DNA of 64,000 nucleotides from Flexithrix dorotheae DSM 6795 (GTDB taxonomy: Bacteria > Bacteroidota > Bacteroidia > Cytophagales > Flammeovirgaceae), in assembly GCF_000379765.1 (NCBI RefSeq), contig NZ_KB903431.1, positions 124,001 to 188,000 on the forward strand. Reading direction: 5' to 3'. Below, piece after piece: positions 27,799 to 38,327 of the stretch. The notes beneath the pieces were generated by a model. It saw only the letters and a list, made by a program, of their open reading frames with translations. It was not told the origin of the DNA and did not search any database. The position numbers were made by a program, and so were the translations under genes. The stretch's first letter is position 1. The number at the start of each line of letters is the position of its first letter.

Positions 27799-30700
27799 AT
27801 GAGAATAAGTATTATGAAAATGGATTTACGAAATTTTTTGCTGGTTTCAATTCCGGCAATTTTCTTGTTTTTTTCCTGTGAATCTCCTCAAAAGGAGGAA
27901 ACCTCCAAAGAACCTAAGATTTTCACACTGCTTGATCCACAGGCTACCGGGATAACTTTTGAAAACCGACTTCAGGAAAATGATTCCATCAATTACTTTA
28001 CTTATCCCTACATCTATATGGGTGGTGGAGTTGCCGTTGGTGATATCAATAATGACGGATTACAGGATCTGTATTTCACCGGGAATATGGTTTCCAACAA
28101 ATTATACCTGAATAAAGGGAATATGAAGTTTGAGGATATCACTGAAAAAGCAGGTGTGGGAAGCGATGATCGCTGGGTGACAGGTGTGACTATGGCAGAT
28201 GTAAATGCGGATGGGTTTTTAGATATTTATGTAAGTGTTTCGGGTATTTTTACTACCACTAAAAATCAGCTTTTTGTAAATAACGGAGATATGACATTTA
28301 CGGAGAGCGCAGAAGAATTTGGAATAGCTGATGCCGGAAACTCAACCCAGGGTACTTTTTTCGACTATGATAAAGACGGTGATCTTGATTTATATGTGGC
28401 AAATTATCCGCCCACATCTTTCAAAACTCAGAATTTAACATATAGGTTTTTTATGGATGAAATCACCAACGAGAAATCGGATCATTTGTACAAAAATAAT
28501 GGAGATGGTACTTTTACCGATGTCACTGAAGTGGCTGGTTTATCCACATTTGGTTTGTCTTTAAGTGCAACCATAGGGGATTTCGATCAGGATGGCTGGC
28601 CTGATATTTATGTTTCAAATGATTTTGCCACGCCCGACTATTTCTTTTTCAATAATGGTGATGGCACCTTTACCGATAAAGTTAGACACACTACCCAACA
28701 CGTTGCCTTTTATGGAATGGGGGTAGATGTGGCAGACTATAATAATGATGGTTTGCTTGATCTGATGCAGGTAGATATGACTCCTGAAGATAACAGGCGA
28801 TCAAAAGCGAATATGGCCAGCATGAATCCTCCAAAATTTTGGGAAAGCGTTAATCTAGGCTTTCACTACCAGTATATGCAAAATTGTCTGCAATTAAATA
28901 ATGGTATTGGGAATGATGGCTTGCCTCACTTTAGTGATTTATCAAGACTGGCAGGGGTGGCTTTAACGGATTGGAGCTGGTCGCCACTTTTTGCCGACCT
29001 GGACAATGATGGATGGAAAGATTTGGTGGTTTCCAATGGAACCCGAAGGGACATCAATAATAAAGATTATTTTAAAAAAATAGATGGGAACTCCTATTTT
29101 GGAAAGCAGGAAGACAAGAGTAAGGATTATCTGGAACTCACCCATAAAATGCCATCTGAAACTATTGATAATTATGCCTTTAAAAACAATGGCGACCTTT
29201 CTTTTCAGACGGTAACTAAAGATTGGGGATTGTCATTTAAAAGTTATTCAAATGGTTCCTCTTATGCCGACCTGGATAATGATGGTGATCTTGATATAAT
29301 CGTAAACAATATTGATACAGCCATTGCCCTTTTTGAAAACAAAACTGTTGATTTAGGCCTGGCTAATTATTTAAGGTTTGAACTTGCAGGATCAAAAGAA
29401 AATAAGTTTGGAATCGGAGCAAGTGTTACCTTGGAAAATAATGATTCTATACAGTATCAGGAACATACACTGACAAGAGGTTTTCAATCTTCGGTAGAAC
29501 CCAGGATTCATTTTGGCGTAGGCCAATCAGAAGCCATTCAAAAAGTAATTGTGACCTGGCCTGATGGTAAAAAACAAGTTTTAGAGAATGTGCCTGTCAA
29601 CCAGGTGGTTAAGGTAAATTATTCTGATGCAAGTTTACCAGAAAACAGGATTCAGGAGCTTAAGCAATCCCAACTGTTTACAGACATTACGGAGGAAATT
29701 AAATTGAACCACAGTCATGTGGAAAATAATTATGATGATTTTGAAACGGAGGTTTTGCTACCGCACAAAATGTCTCAGTTTGGGCCAACAATCGCAGTAG
29801 CTGATATTAATGGGGATCAATTGGAAGATTTCTTTATTGGGGGAGCAAAAGATACTGCAGGAGTATTTTTCCTTCAGAATACCGATGGAACTTTTACAGA
29901 AATGATCAGCAAAACTTTAATTGCCGATGAAAGAAGTGAGGATATGGGATGCGCATTTTTTGATGCAGATGGTGATGGTGATGCCGACCTTTATGTAGTA
30001 AGTGGTGGAAATGAATATAAGGCTTCCCATCCACTTTACCAGGATCGGTTATACCTGAATGATGGAAGTGGGAACTTTGAAAAGGCTGAAGGTGCACTTC
30101 CTGAAATGATAACAAGTGGTTCGAAGGTCATTCCTGCAGATTTTGATAAAGATGGTGACCTGGATTTATTTGTCGGAGGAAGACAAACCCCTAAATCTTA
30201 TCCTTTGCCAGCCAAAAGTTATATTTTGAGAAATGAAGGTGGCAAATTTACTGATGTGACCGCTGAAATTGCTCCTGACCTGGTGGAGCCTGGAATGGTA
30301 ACCACCGCACTTTGGGTAGATTATGACAATGATGAACTTTTAGACTTAATTATTGCCGGGGAATGGATGCCAATTACTTTCTTCAAAAATCAGGGTGGTA
30401 AATTTGAAAATATGACAGCCGCTTATGGTTTTGAAAAATCTACTGGCTGGTGGTTTAGTCTGGCTGCCGGGGATTTCGATCAGGATGGAGATATGGATAT
30501 TGTGGCTGGAAATAATGGCTTGAATTACAAATATCAGGCTAATGAAAAGGAATCTTTTGATGTTTATGCCTATGATTATGACAAGAATAAAAAACTGGAT
30601 ATTGTTTTAGGTTATTATAATGATGGGGTACAATATCCGGTAAGAGGAAGGCAATGTTCTTCCGAGCAGGTTCCCGCCATTGAATACAAATTCAGGGATT

Positions 30701-31185
30701 ACAATTCTTTTGCTGATGCCAATTTGCAGGAGATTTATTCTACTCAGGATTTGGAGGCTTCTCTCCATTATCAGGTTTGGAACTTCGCTTCCAGCTATAT
30801 TGAAAATAAAGGCAATGGAAAATTTGAGATGAGGAACTTGCCAAATGATGTTCAGGTTTCTGCGGTTAATGGAATGTTGGTAGAAGATTTTAATCAGGAT
30901 GGAAACCTTGATTTATTAACCACCGGAAACCTTTTTGTGGCAGAGGTAGAAACCACTAGAAATGATGCTGGTTTTGGAAAGCTTTTACTCGGTGATGGAA
31001 AAGGAAACTTTAAAGCTATGCCTTTTACAAAGAGTGGTTTTTATACACCTTACGATGCCAAGGATTTGGCTATGGTTAACACTGCCAATGGGAAATTGGT
31101 TTTAGTTGCAAATAATAATTATAAAACCCAGGCTATCAGGTTGAATACCCAACCTGCAGCTTCACAGGTTACTCAGGCATATTAA
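27799..31185 (+). CDS. VCBS/FG-GAP-repeat and UnbV (ASPIC) domain lipoprotein, CRTAC1-like
   Basis: 1128 residues with an SPII lipobox FLFFSC, so it is lipid anchored at the cell surface or periplasm. Many FG-GAP/VCBS calcium-binding repeats (D.N.DG..D.Y type) surround an ASPIC/UnbV domain (about 530-610: FGIGASVTLENN ... VTWPDGKKQVLENV). These large proteins are frequent in Bacteroidota polysaccharide loci. No enzyme is recognised. Later in-frame ATG codons at 27814 and 27820 are possible starts; the signal peptide does not discriminate between them. Confidence 0.88.
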   Translation: MRISIMKMDLRNFLLVSIPAIFLFFSCESPQKEETSKEPKIFTLLDPQATGITFENRLQENDSINYFTYPYIYMGGGVAVGDINNDGLQDLYFTGNMVSNKLYLNKGNMKFEDITEKAGVGSDDRWVTGVTMADVNADGFLDIYVSVSGIFTTTKNQLFVNNGDMTFTESAEEFGIADAGNSTQGTFFDYDKDGDLDLYVANYPPTSFKTQNLTYRFFMDEITNEKSDHLYKNNGDGTFTDVTEVAGLSTFGLSLSATIGDFDQDGWPDIYVSNDFATPDYFFFNNGDGTFTDKVRHTTQHVAFYGMGVDVADYNNDGLLDLMQVDMTPEDNRRSKANMASMNPPKFWESVNLGFHYQYMQNCLQLNNGIGNDGLPHFSDLSRLAGVALTDWSWSPLFADLDNDGWKDLVVSNGTRRDINNKDYFKKIDGNSYFGKQEDKSKDYLELTHKMPSETIDNYAFKNNGDLSFQTVTKDWGLSFKSYSNGSSYADLDNDGDLDIIVNNIDTAIALFENKTVDLGLANYLRFELAGSKENKFGIGASVTLENNDSIQYQEHTLTRGFQSSVEPRIHFGVGQSEAIQKVIVTWPDGKKQVLENVPVNQVVKVNYSDASLPENRIQELKQSQLFTDITEEIKLNHSHVENNYDDFETEVLLPHKMSQFGPTIAVADINGDQLEDFFIGGAKDTAGVFFLQNTDGTFTEMISKTLIADERSEDMGCAFFDADGDGDADLYVVSGGNEYKASHPLYQDRLYLNDGSGNFEKAEGALPEMITSGSKVIPADFDKDGDLDLFVGGRQTPKSYPLPAKSYILRNEGGKFTDVTAEIAPDLVEPGMVTTALWVDYDNDELLDLIIAGEWMPITFFKNQGGKFENMTAAYGFEKSTGWWFSLAAGDFDQDGDMDIVAGNNGLNYKYQANEKESFDVYAYDYDKNKKLDIVLGYYNDGVQYPVRGRQCSSEQVPAIEYKFRDYNSFADANLQEIYSTQDLEASLHYQVWNFASSYIENKGNGKFEMRNLPNDVQVSAVNGMLVEDFNQDGNLDLLTTGNLFVAEVETTRNDAGFGKLLLGDGKGNFKAMPFTKSGFYTPYDAKDLAMVNTANGKLVLVANNNYKTQAIRLNTQPAASQVTQAY

Positions 31186-31205
31186 AAGAAATTAATACTT
31201 TTATT

Positions 31206-31241
31206 AAAAAAGGATCACTTTTAATTTAGTGATCCTTTTTT
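31206..31241 (+). terminator. Terminator after VCBS lipoprotein
   Basis: 14-bp perfect stem (31206-31219 with 31228-31241) with a T run. The next gene starts 6 bases later, so it probably has its own promoter or the terminator is attenuating. Confidence 0.88.
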
Positions 31242-31247
31242 TAGTTT

Positions 31248-32267
31248 ATGTCAAAAATGTATTTTAAAATTCTAATTGATTTTTTAATTCTGATGCCTCT
31301 CTTTTTCAGCGGGCAGGGAAGTTCTTTTTTGCAGGAAGAGCAGATTTTTAGAAAGGAGTTGTTGCTCATGGGGAGTAGATTTGAAATTGTAGTGGTTGGA
31401 AATAATGCTGAAATTGCGAACTCCAAAATCCAGTTGGGAATTCAGGAAATAAAAAGAATTGAAGCCTTGATTTCCTCCTGGAGAAAAGAAAGCCAGACCT
31501 CTTTAATCAATGAAAATGCAGGTATCCGGCCGGTAAAAGTAGATTCAGAATTATTTGATTTGATAAAAAGAGCACAAAAAGTTTCCCAGCTTACCCAAGG
31601 AGCATTTGACCTTACTTTTGGTTCCCTTGATGAAAAACTCTGGCATTTTGATATGGACATGACCAGCCTGCCTGATAGTGCAATTGCACATGAAATGGTA
31701 AAATTAATTGACTATAAAAATCTGGTTTTGGATGAAAATGAAAAATCGGTTTTTCTAAAATACAAGGGAATGAAAATCGGGTTTGGGGCAATTGGTAAGG
31801 GATATGCAGCCGAAAAAGTAAAAGCTTTATTGCTGAAAAATGGTGTGAAAAGTGGGATTGTGAATGCGGGTGGTGATTTAACCGCCTGGGGTAATCAGCC
31901 AAATGGCAAACCGTGGACTATTGGAATTGCCAATCCTAATTTTAAAAATCAGGCCTTTTCCTGGTTAAATATTTCCAATAAGGCTGTAGTTACTTCTGGA
32001 AATTATGAAAAGTTTGTGGTAATTGATGGAAAACGATATACCCACCTCATTAATCCAAAAACAGGATTTCCAGTTTCAGGTTTAAAAAGTGTAACCATCA
32101 TTACCACCAATGCTGAACTGGCCGATGCACTGGCTACTGCCGTTTTTATTATGGGAAAATCCTCTGGTCTGGCTTTAATTAATCAGTTAAATGGAATTGA
32201 CTGTATTATAATAGATGATAATGATGAGTTACACTATTCCAAAGGGATTGTGTTGAATCGAAATTAA
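31248..32267 (+). CDS. apbE: FAD:protein FMN transferase ApbE
   Basis: 339 residues with a short N-terminal hydrophobic leader and the ApbE fold: FGAIGKGYAAEKV, IVNAGGDLTAWG, AVVTSGNYEKF and a C-terminal THLINPKTGFPVSGL with ADALATAVFIMG. It covalently attaches FMN to Ser/Thr of client flavoproteins (for example NqrB/C, RnfG) in the periplasm. Overlaps the next gene (opposite strand) by 4 bases. No client gene is adjacent. Confidence 0.92.
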   Translation: MSKMYFKILIDFLILMPLFFSGQGSSFLQEEQIFRKELLLMGSRFEIVVVGNNAEIANSKIQLGIQEIKRIEALISSWRKESQTSLINENAGIRPVKVDSELFDLIKRAQKVSQLTQGAFDLTFGSLDEKLWHFDMDMTSLPDSAIAHEMVKLIDYKNLVLDENEKSVFLKYKGMKIGFGAIGKGYAAEKVKALLLKNGVKSGIVNAGGDLTAWGNQPNGKPWTIGIANPNFKNQAFSWLNISNKAVVTSGNYEKFVVIDGKRYTHLINPKTGFPVSGLKSVTIITTNAELADALATAVFIMGKSSGLALINQLNGIDCIIIDDNDELHYSKGIVLNRN

Positions 32268-33043
32268 GCGCCTCCCTCTGGCAACGGACTATGAATTGTC
32301 CAGCCTCCATCTACCATTAAAGTTTGACCCGTGATATGTCTGGCTTCATCACTGGCCAAAAACAACACTGCTGAAGAAATGTCTTCTGTCCTGGCTGTTC
32401 TTTGGTTAGGCGCTACTTTGTTCCAGTTTTCCTCATAATTGGGATCGATTTCCAAAGTTCTTTCGGTAATTGTGGCTCCCGGTCCTACGGCATTAACGGT
32501 AATTCCATATTTGCCCAATTCAAATCCAAGTGTTTTAGCCATCATACGGATTCCTGCTTTTGTAATGCCATAGGCAGCGAGATTGTTATGGGCCTGAACC
32601 CCGGTAACAGAGGACATCAAAATAATGCGCCCGCCCGATTTTTGGGCAATCATTTTTTTTGCTGCAAATTGAGACGAGAAAAAAGAGCCTCTCAGGTTCA
32701 CAGAGGTTAGTTGGTCAAAACTTTCAGGGGTGCATTCCAAAAAGGCCCCATAGTTGGTAATTCCGGCATTGGCTACCAAAATATGAATACCGCCAAATTG
32801 CTCTGCAAAAGCATGAATTTTTTGTTCCAGATCATGAACATCAGCAATGTTTCCCGGGTAGGGGAATACCTTTTCTTCACTGAAATTACTGTTAATTTTT
32901 TCAGAGGCTTCACTGGCTAAAGCACTATCCATATCATTAAGTCCGACAATTGCCCCGGCCTTGGCAAATTCCAGACAAATATCATAACCAATGCCTTTTC
33001 CTGCTCCTGTTACAAAGACCTTTTTTCCTTCAAATTTTTTCAT
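32264..33043 (-). CDS. SDR-family oxidoreductase
   Basis: 259 residues of the classical short-chain dehydrogenase fold: cofactor motif TGAGKGIGYD, NNAGI equivalent (ANAGIT), catalytic S in ILMSSVTGV and Y-x-x-x-K in AAYGITKAG. FabG/glucose-1-dehydrogenase-like; substrate unknown. Confidence 0.92.
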   Translation of the reverse strand: MKKFEGKKVFVTGAGKGIGYDICLEFAKAGAIVGLNDMDSALASEASEKINSNFSEEKVFPYPGNIADVHDLEQKIHAFAEQFGGIHILVANAGITNYGAFLECTPESFDQLTSVNLRGSFFSSQFAAKKMIAQKSGGRIILMSSVTGVQAHNNLAAYGITKAGIRMMAKTLGFELGKYGITVNAVGPGATITERTLEIDPNYEENWNKVAPNQRTARTEDISSAVLFLASDEARHITGQTLMVDGGWTIHSPLPEGGA

Positions 33044-33131
33044 TTTCTAGTATTGTAGTTCGACTCAAATCTATTAATTCTCAGGTCTAATTATTTGTAT
33101 TTATTTTATTAATTGTGAAATGATTTTTCCA

Positions 33132-34148
33132 TTACTCAATCTCCAGCTTCTTCATTTCTCCATTTGGGGACACTAATATATATTCCTTTTTATTTTTAGA
33201 TTCAGGCATTTCCAGGGTATATTTCACTTGCATGGTATAAACATACTGGACAACTGGCTCAAGAATTTCAGGATTAATTACGATATGAAACTCAGAGTAA
33301 GGAATTTGATCATAGGCCACAGTTACGGGTTTTCTAATGGTTGAAACTCCGGAGTTCTTTTTAATGGCATCAACAGATTGGCTTACAAAAGCTTCGTAAT
33401 CAGAATATTGAGAGTCTGGATAAATGGTCTGGGTATGTTCCTTCACCACATGAAATTCATCTTTAAAATTTATATTCAGTTTTTCAAAAGTTTTTAATTC
33501 TTTATTAATATAACCAACCGATCTTTCTCTCAAGGTATCATAAACGGCTTCTGTATTATCCACAAAGAAATCTATTTTTACCAGATCATAGATTTCATTT
33601 TTGGCGGCCAGTGTTACCAAATCATCAATCTTATTAATGTCAGTAAAAGCGATATGCACATTTTTTTGCATTTCAAATCCTTTGGGAACTTCGTTATAAT
33701 TACTAGGACTAAATAGCTTTTTCTCAACTTCAAATTCAAAAGTGGGAATCAGATAAATCATGTCGATGTAAATATCATTTTCTGTTACGGCCAATTGTGT
33801 TAAATCACTGGTGAAATTCTTGATTCTTTCGTTGATCAATTGATCGGTTTCCACCGCAGTTTTCCCCACCTGTGTCAGATTGAATACAGCAAGGAACCTG
33901 TTGGCTTTTACATTCATCAGCGTTCTTACTTCAAATATCATTTCATTTTCTTTTGTGTATTGAGTAATACCTCCAATGTTGCTTTGATTGGTTTGAAAAG
34001 ACTGGAAATCACCTCCTTGCCTTCTCATCATATAATCGCTTTTAGAATTTGATTTAAAGGTGTTTTGATTCATATTCCTTTGGGCATGAGCGGGTTTGAA
34101 ATCACCAAAAAAGGCAATTAACAAAAAAGATAAAAGAATGGTTTTCAT
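33132..34148 (-). CDS. SIMPL (DUF541)-domain secreted protein
   Basis: 338 residues, signal peptide cleaved near AHAQ, a linker rich in N/Q/S, then a SIMPL/DUF541-like region (about 65-270) with VRTLMNVKANRFLAVFNLTQ and LINERIKNFTSDLTQL. Periplasmic protein of unknown function. The dispersed repeat copy B lies just upstream of it. Confidence 0.75.
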   Translation of the reverse strand: MKTILLSFLLIAFFGDFKPAHAQRNMNQNTFKSNSKSDYMMRRQGGDFQSFQTNQSNIGGITQYTKENEMIFEVRTLMNVKANRFLAVFNLTQVGKTAVETDQLINERIKNFTSDLTQLAVTENDIYIDMIYLIPTFEFEVEKKLFSPSNYNEVPKGFEMQKNVHIAFTDINKIDDLVTLAAKNEIYDLVKIDFFVDNTEAVYDTLRERSVGYINKELKTFEKLNINFKDEFHVVKEHTQTIYPDSQYSDYEAFVSQSVDAIKKNSGVSTIRKPVTVAYDQIPYSEFHIVINPEILEPVVQYVYTMQVKYTLEMPESKNKKEYILVSPNGEMKKLEIE

Positions 34149-34230
34149 AAGGGATTTGGGTTTTTAGGATAGTTAAGTAATTGATTTCTTTAAAGTTAGG
34201 GAATTTTATCAATACTCTGAATCTTACTTT

Positions 34231-34340
34231 TAAGTAGTAATTCAAAATTAACGGTGTATTATTTGGCTATAAAAGACTGCTAGAGAGATTACTTTTTCTC
34301 AGAAATAATAGCACCGGGTGGGGAGTACTGGTGCTTAAAA
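34231..34340 (-). repeat. Dispersed intergenic repeat, copy B
   Basis: Reads on the minus strand; aligned with copies A and C over the whole 110 bases. It lies downstream of the malic enzyme gene, after its terminator, and about 80 bases upstream of the SIMPL gene, so it also fills the promoter region of that gene. Contains TAATTTTG near its 3' end. Confidence 0.85.
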
Positions 34341-34381
34341 ATTGTTGAGGAATAATTTTTCAGGGATAAAAAATATATAAA

Positions 34382-34414
34382 AAAACAGGCATCGTTTTTA
34401 ACAATGCCTGTTTT
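34382..34414 (-). terminator. Terminator after malic enzyme gene
   Basis: 11-bp perfect stem (34382-34392 with 34404-34414), A/T-rich flanks give U runs on both strands. Confidence 0.85.
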
Positions 34415-34436
34415 GTATATGATAAAAGCGCTAAAA

Positions 34437-36707
34437 TTACCCCTGTGCATCAATAGTGGCTATGGTAATCATATTTACCACCTCCCTTACCGAACTTCCC
34501 AGCTGGAGGATGTGCACTGGTTTTTTCATGCCTAATAAAATAGGACCAATGGCCTCTGCATTTCCAAGAGTCTGCATCAGTTTGTAGGAAATATTTGCAG
34601 CAGATAGGTTAGGAAAAATCAAAATGTTGGGTTCTCCATTTACCAAGTCACAGAAAGGATAATTGTCTTGCAATGCTTGTTTATTGAAGGCAATATTGGC
34701 CTGAATTTCCCCATCTACAACCAACTCAGGATCTTCTTTTCGAAGAATTTCCACCGCTTTTCTTACTGTTCTCACTTCATCATCATCGGATGTGCCAAAG
34801 TTTGAGTAGGAAAGCATGGCAATTCTGGGTTCAATATTAAAGCCTTTCTTTACTGATTCAGCCGTGAGTCTTGTAATATCCACTAATTCCTCCACTGTAG
34901 GTTTAGGAATTATGGTGGTATCAGCAAAGAAAACAGGCCCTTTTTTGGTAAGCATCAAGTACATACTGGATACCTTTTTCCCTGTTTGATAAGTACCAAT
35001 GATCTCTAAGGCAGGTTTTATAGTATCCGCATAATTTCGGGTAATTCCTGAAATTAAAGCATCGGCTTCTCCCTGATCTACCATCATGGCACCAAAATAA
35101 TTTTTCATCCTCATTCTAATCTGAGCCTCATAAAGGTTGTAACCTCTTCTTTGTCTTTTCTTAAAGAGAATCTCTGCATACTTTTTGGTGGTAGGAGCGG
35201 TTTCCTCACTTCTCGGATCAATCATTTTTACCCCATCCAGACTTAAATGATGTTCTTGAATAATTTTTTTAATTTTTGTAGGATCGCCTAAAAGGATAGG
35301 AGTAGCAATGTCCTCATCCAGGGCAATTTGGGCTGCTTTCAAAATTCTGGGATCTTCAGCCTCCGCAAAAACGATTCGTTTAGGGTTCTGCTTTGCTCTC
35401 TGGGTGAGAACTCTCAATAAATTATCATCATTCCCCATTCTTTTAATTAGAGAAGTTTCATAGGCGTCCCAATCGGTGATTTTTACCTGAGCAACTCCGG
35501 AATCCATGGCAGCTTTAGCAACAGCTGGAGTTACGGTAGTCAACAATCGGGGATCGAATGGTTTAGGAATAAAGTAATCCTTTCCGAAAGTGATGGCAGT
35601 TTCATTGTAGGCTTTCACAACAATATCAGGCACAGGAGTTCTGGCTAAATCGGCAATAGCCTTTACAGCAGCCAGTTTCATTTCTTCATTAATGGAAGTG
35701 GCTCTAACATCCAAAGCACCTCTGAAAATGAAGGGGAACCCCAAAACATTATTAACCTGATTTGGAAAGTCAGAACGACCAGTGGCCATTACCAAATCAT
35801 CTCTGGTTTCCATTGCCAGGTTGTAATCAATTTCCGGATCCGGATTAGCCAGTGCAAAAACTATAGGATCTTTGGCCATACTCAACAGCATTTTTGGCGT
35901 GACCACATTGGCCATGGAAAGACCAAGGAAAAAGTCACAACCCTCCATTGCTTCTTCTAATGTATTGACATCTGCATCTGTGGCAAATTCCTTTTTTACC
36001 CCCGAAAGATTATCACGGTCATTTCGGATTACTCCTTTACTATCACATACAATTACATTTTCTTTTCTTACGCCTAATTCAATGATGATTTTGAGGCAGG
36101 AAATTGCACTTGCACCTGCTCCCGAAACTACAACTTTTATATCTTTAAGCTTTTTCCCCACAACTTCAACCGCATTTAATAGACCTGCTCCGGAAATAAT
36201 AGCAGTCCCGTGCTGATCATCGTGCATCACGGGGATATTCATTTCTTCTTTGAGCCTGCGTTCAATTTCAAAACAATCGGGAGCTTTAATATCTTCCAGG
36301 TTGATGCCTCCAAAAGTAGGTTCCATGGCTTTCACAGTATTCACAAAAGCATCGATATTTTCCGTATTCAATTCGATGTCGAATACATCAATTCCGGCAA
36401 AAATTTTAAATAAAATACCTTTTCCTTCCATCACCGGTTTAGAGGCTTCCGGACCGATATTTCCCAGACCCAAAACTGCGCTTCCATCAGAAATTACTGC
36501 TACTAAATTTCCTTTGGCAGTATATTTATATACATCTTCTTTATTGTTGGCAATTTCAAGACAAGGAAATGCTACTCCCGGAGAATAAGCCAGAGCCAAA
36601 TCTCTTTGGGAATTGGAGTCTTTGGTGGGTACTACTTCGATCTTGCCGGGAATTTCTTTATTGTGATATTCTAAGGCGTCTTCTTTTCTGATTTTAGTAA
36701 TTGACAT
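34437..36707 (-). CDS. maeB: NADP-dependent malic enzyme with C-terminal phosphotransacetylase-like domain
   Basis: 756 residues. N-terminal malic enzyme domains (about 1-420) with YTAKGNLVAVISDGSAVLGLGNIG, VMHDDQHGTA and the NADP-binding VVSGAGASAI; C-terminal region (about 430-756) is a phosphate-acetyltransferase-like domain (RIVFAEAEDPRIL, SGITRNYADTIKPALE). This MaeB architecture oxidatively decarboxylates malate to pyruvate with NADP; the C-terminal domain is thought to sense acetyl-CoA. Single gene with own terminator. Confidence 0.95.
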   Translation of the reverse strand: MSITKIRKEDALEYHNKEIPGKIEVVPTKDSNSQRDLALAYSPGVAFPCLEIANNKEDVYKYTAKGNLVAVISDGSAVLGLGNIGPEASKPVMEGKGILFKIFAGIDVFDIELNTENIDAFVNTVKAMEPTFGGINLEDIKAPDCFEIERRLKEEMNIPVMHDDQHGTAIISGAGLLNAVEVVGKKLKDIKVVVSGAGASAISCLKIIIELGVRKENVIVCDSKGVIRNDRDNLSGVKKEFATDADVNTLEEAMEGCDFFLGLSMANVVTPKMLLSMAKDPIVFALANPDPEIDYNLAMETRDDLVMATGRSDFPNQVNNVLGFPFIFRGALDVRATSINEEMKLAAVKAIADLARTPVPDIVVKAYNETAITFGKDYFIPKPFDPRLLTTVTPAVAKAAMDSGVAQVKITDWDAYETSLIKRMGNDDNLLRVLTQRAKQNPKRIVFAEAEDPRILKAAQIALDEDIATPILLGDPTKIKKIIQEHHLSLDGVKMIDPRSEETAPTTKKYAEILFKKRQRRGYNLYEAQIRMRMKNYFGAMMVDQGEADALISGITRNYADTIKPALEIIGTYQTGKKVSSMYLMLTKKGPVFFADTTIIPKPTVEELVDITRLTAESVKKGFNIEPRIAMLSYSNFGTSDDDEVRTVRKAVEILRKEDPELVVDGEIQANIAFNKQALQDNYPFCDLVNGEPNILIFPNLSAANISYKLMQTLGNAEAIGPILLGMKKPVHILQLGSSVREVVNMITIATIDAQG

Positions 36708-36826
36708 GCGTGGTTTATGTTTAAAAAATATAAGGTTAAGTTTAAGGAAAATCTTAAAAAATAAAGCCCTAAAGTTAATTGATTGAATTGGAATTCCTAT
36801 ATGGAAAAAGTAAAGAAAAAAGGTAT

Positions 36827-37564
36827 TTATTTAAGGAATTCCCGATAATCATTTTTTATCAACCATGTACTTCTTAGGGGTACAATTAAATTTTCATCTT
36901 CTTCATAAAGATTTTCAATATAATTGTTTAAGGTGTTTTGTGTAATGGCTTCTGGATTTACTCCTTGAAAATAATAGACAAATTCTTTTCCTGGATCTTC
37001 TTTAAGGATTAATAGTAATCTTTGATATTGTTGGTTGTATAAACTGATCCCAGTTTTGTTGGCATCTTTTAATTTAAATGTTCCTGAAATGGTATCTTCA
37101 CTAGAAATACATCCTTGTTCAAGTTCTTGAAAAGGGATTGTATTCAAAAGTTTAAAGTTATAGTCTGCCTTAATACTGAATCTTAGAAAGGTGGTGTAGC
37201 AATCGGGAGCTCCACAGTCTAAACTGTGTAAATCAAAAGGAATATTTATGCGTAGACTATCCTTTTCCTGATAAACTAAATTTCGAATATACAGTTCCTG
37301 GAATATACCGGATTTTAAAAATTCATTTTCTTTCTGGTCCAGGATTTTTTTCCGTATTGAATCTTGTAATGAATCCCAGTTTGGAAGTGATTTTGAGTTT
37401 TTAATAAAAGTTTTATCGATTGGTTTATATTCTGATGAATTAATTTCATTTGACTGTAGTTTTTTTATTTCATTCTTAGAAACAGTCACTTCCTTAACCT
37501 CCTCTTTATTGCAGCAAAAAAATAAGAATGTAAGGAAAATTATATGTGAAAATTGTTTTACCAT
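36827..37564 (-). CDS. Hypothetical lipoprotein
   Basis: 245 residues with a signal peptide and lipobox FLFFCC. The rest is polar and contains short Cys-bearing segments (LHSLDCGAPDCYTTF). No family recognised. Codon use is like its neighbours. Confidence 0.7.
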   Translation of the reverse strand: MVKQFSHIIFLTFLFFCCNKEEVKEVTVSKNEIKKLQSNEINSSEYKPIDKTFIKNSKSLPNWDSLQDSIRKKILDQKENEFLKSGIFQELYIRNLVYQEKDSLRINIPFDLHSLDCGAPDCYTTFLRFSIKADYNFKLLNTIPFQELEQGCISSEDTISGTFKLKDANKTGISLYNQQYQRLLLILKEDPGKEFVYYFQGVNPEAITQNTLNNYIENLYEEDENLIVPLRSTWLIKNDYREFLK

Positions 37565-37607
37565 TTATTTCTTTTGGTTGCACGGAAATATTCAAATATA
37601 AATAATC

Positions 37608-38186
37608 TTATCTTGCCTTATAATCCCTAAACCGGTAATATTTTGGGTGGGAATCGATTCTGGCATGCAGCCAGAAAACCCCCATGCCGGCAGTACTTAG
37701 CCATTTGGGCTGATGGCCGATTTGTTTTGAATATTCTTGTCCAACTTTTTTCCAAAAAGCATCAATTTGATCTTTTAACCCACTTCTTATAAACTTTGCC
37801 AGGTGGGTGTAATTTTGATGCTCGGCAATAGGGCAGGGAACAATTAATTGCGCATCTCCCCCGAGGTTGGGAAATGAAATGATTGAATTCTTTTTGGAAA
37901 ACTGATTGGCAAATGCTTGTGAGTCAGGTTTTTGAGAAACCAAAGTTGAGCTTTTAACCAATACAAATTCATATGGTTTGTTTAAGTCTTTTTTAGACAC
38001 AGGCTGGTTTTCCCAATAGAAAGCCGGGAATTGGCAATTCATTAAAATCTCATTGTAAAAGTTGCGGAAATTTCCGGAGGTAGTTAAACCTTCTATAAAA
38101 TCCTGATAAGAAATGGGTTTATCCTTAAGGATTAATTGATACTTTTCAACATTATCATTAAATAAAATTTTATTAACCTTCCACAT
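37608..38186 (-). CDS. DUF6940-like protein
   Basis: 192 residues from the ATG at 38186, chosen because the longer frame adds an AT-rich leader. The C-terminal segment MGVFWLHARIDSHPKYYRFRDYKAR matches what I recall as the hallmark of DUF6940 (G.FWLHVRLD..PKYY). Function unknown; cytoplasmic. Family assignment is from memory. Confidence 0.65.
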   Translation of the reverse strand: MWKVNKILFNDNVEKYQLILKDKPISYQDFIEGLTTSGNFRNFYNEILMNCQFPAFYWENQPVSKKDLNKPYEFVLVKSSTLVSQKPDSQAFANQFSKKNSIISFPNLGGDAQLIVPCPIAEHQNYTHLAKFIRSGLKDQIDAFWKKVGQEYSKQIGHQPKWLSTAGMGVFWLHARIDSHPKYYRFRDYKAR

Positions 38187-38226
38187 GAAATAGTAATACT
38201 TTTTAATTGGGATAAACAAGTATAAA

Positions 38227-38265
38227 AATAAGAATGACTGATCATTATTACCAGTCATTCTTATT
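38227..38265 (-). terminator. Terminator after T9SS cargo gene
   Basis: 14-bp perfect stem (38227-38240 with 38252-38265) followed on the minus strand by a T-rich run. Confidence 0.8.
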
Positions 38266-38327
38266 CTTAAAGGTGGAATTACTACTCTACCTGCTCTTTT
38301 CTCAATTTGAAATTGGGAGAAACCTGT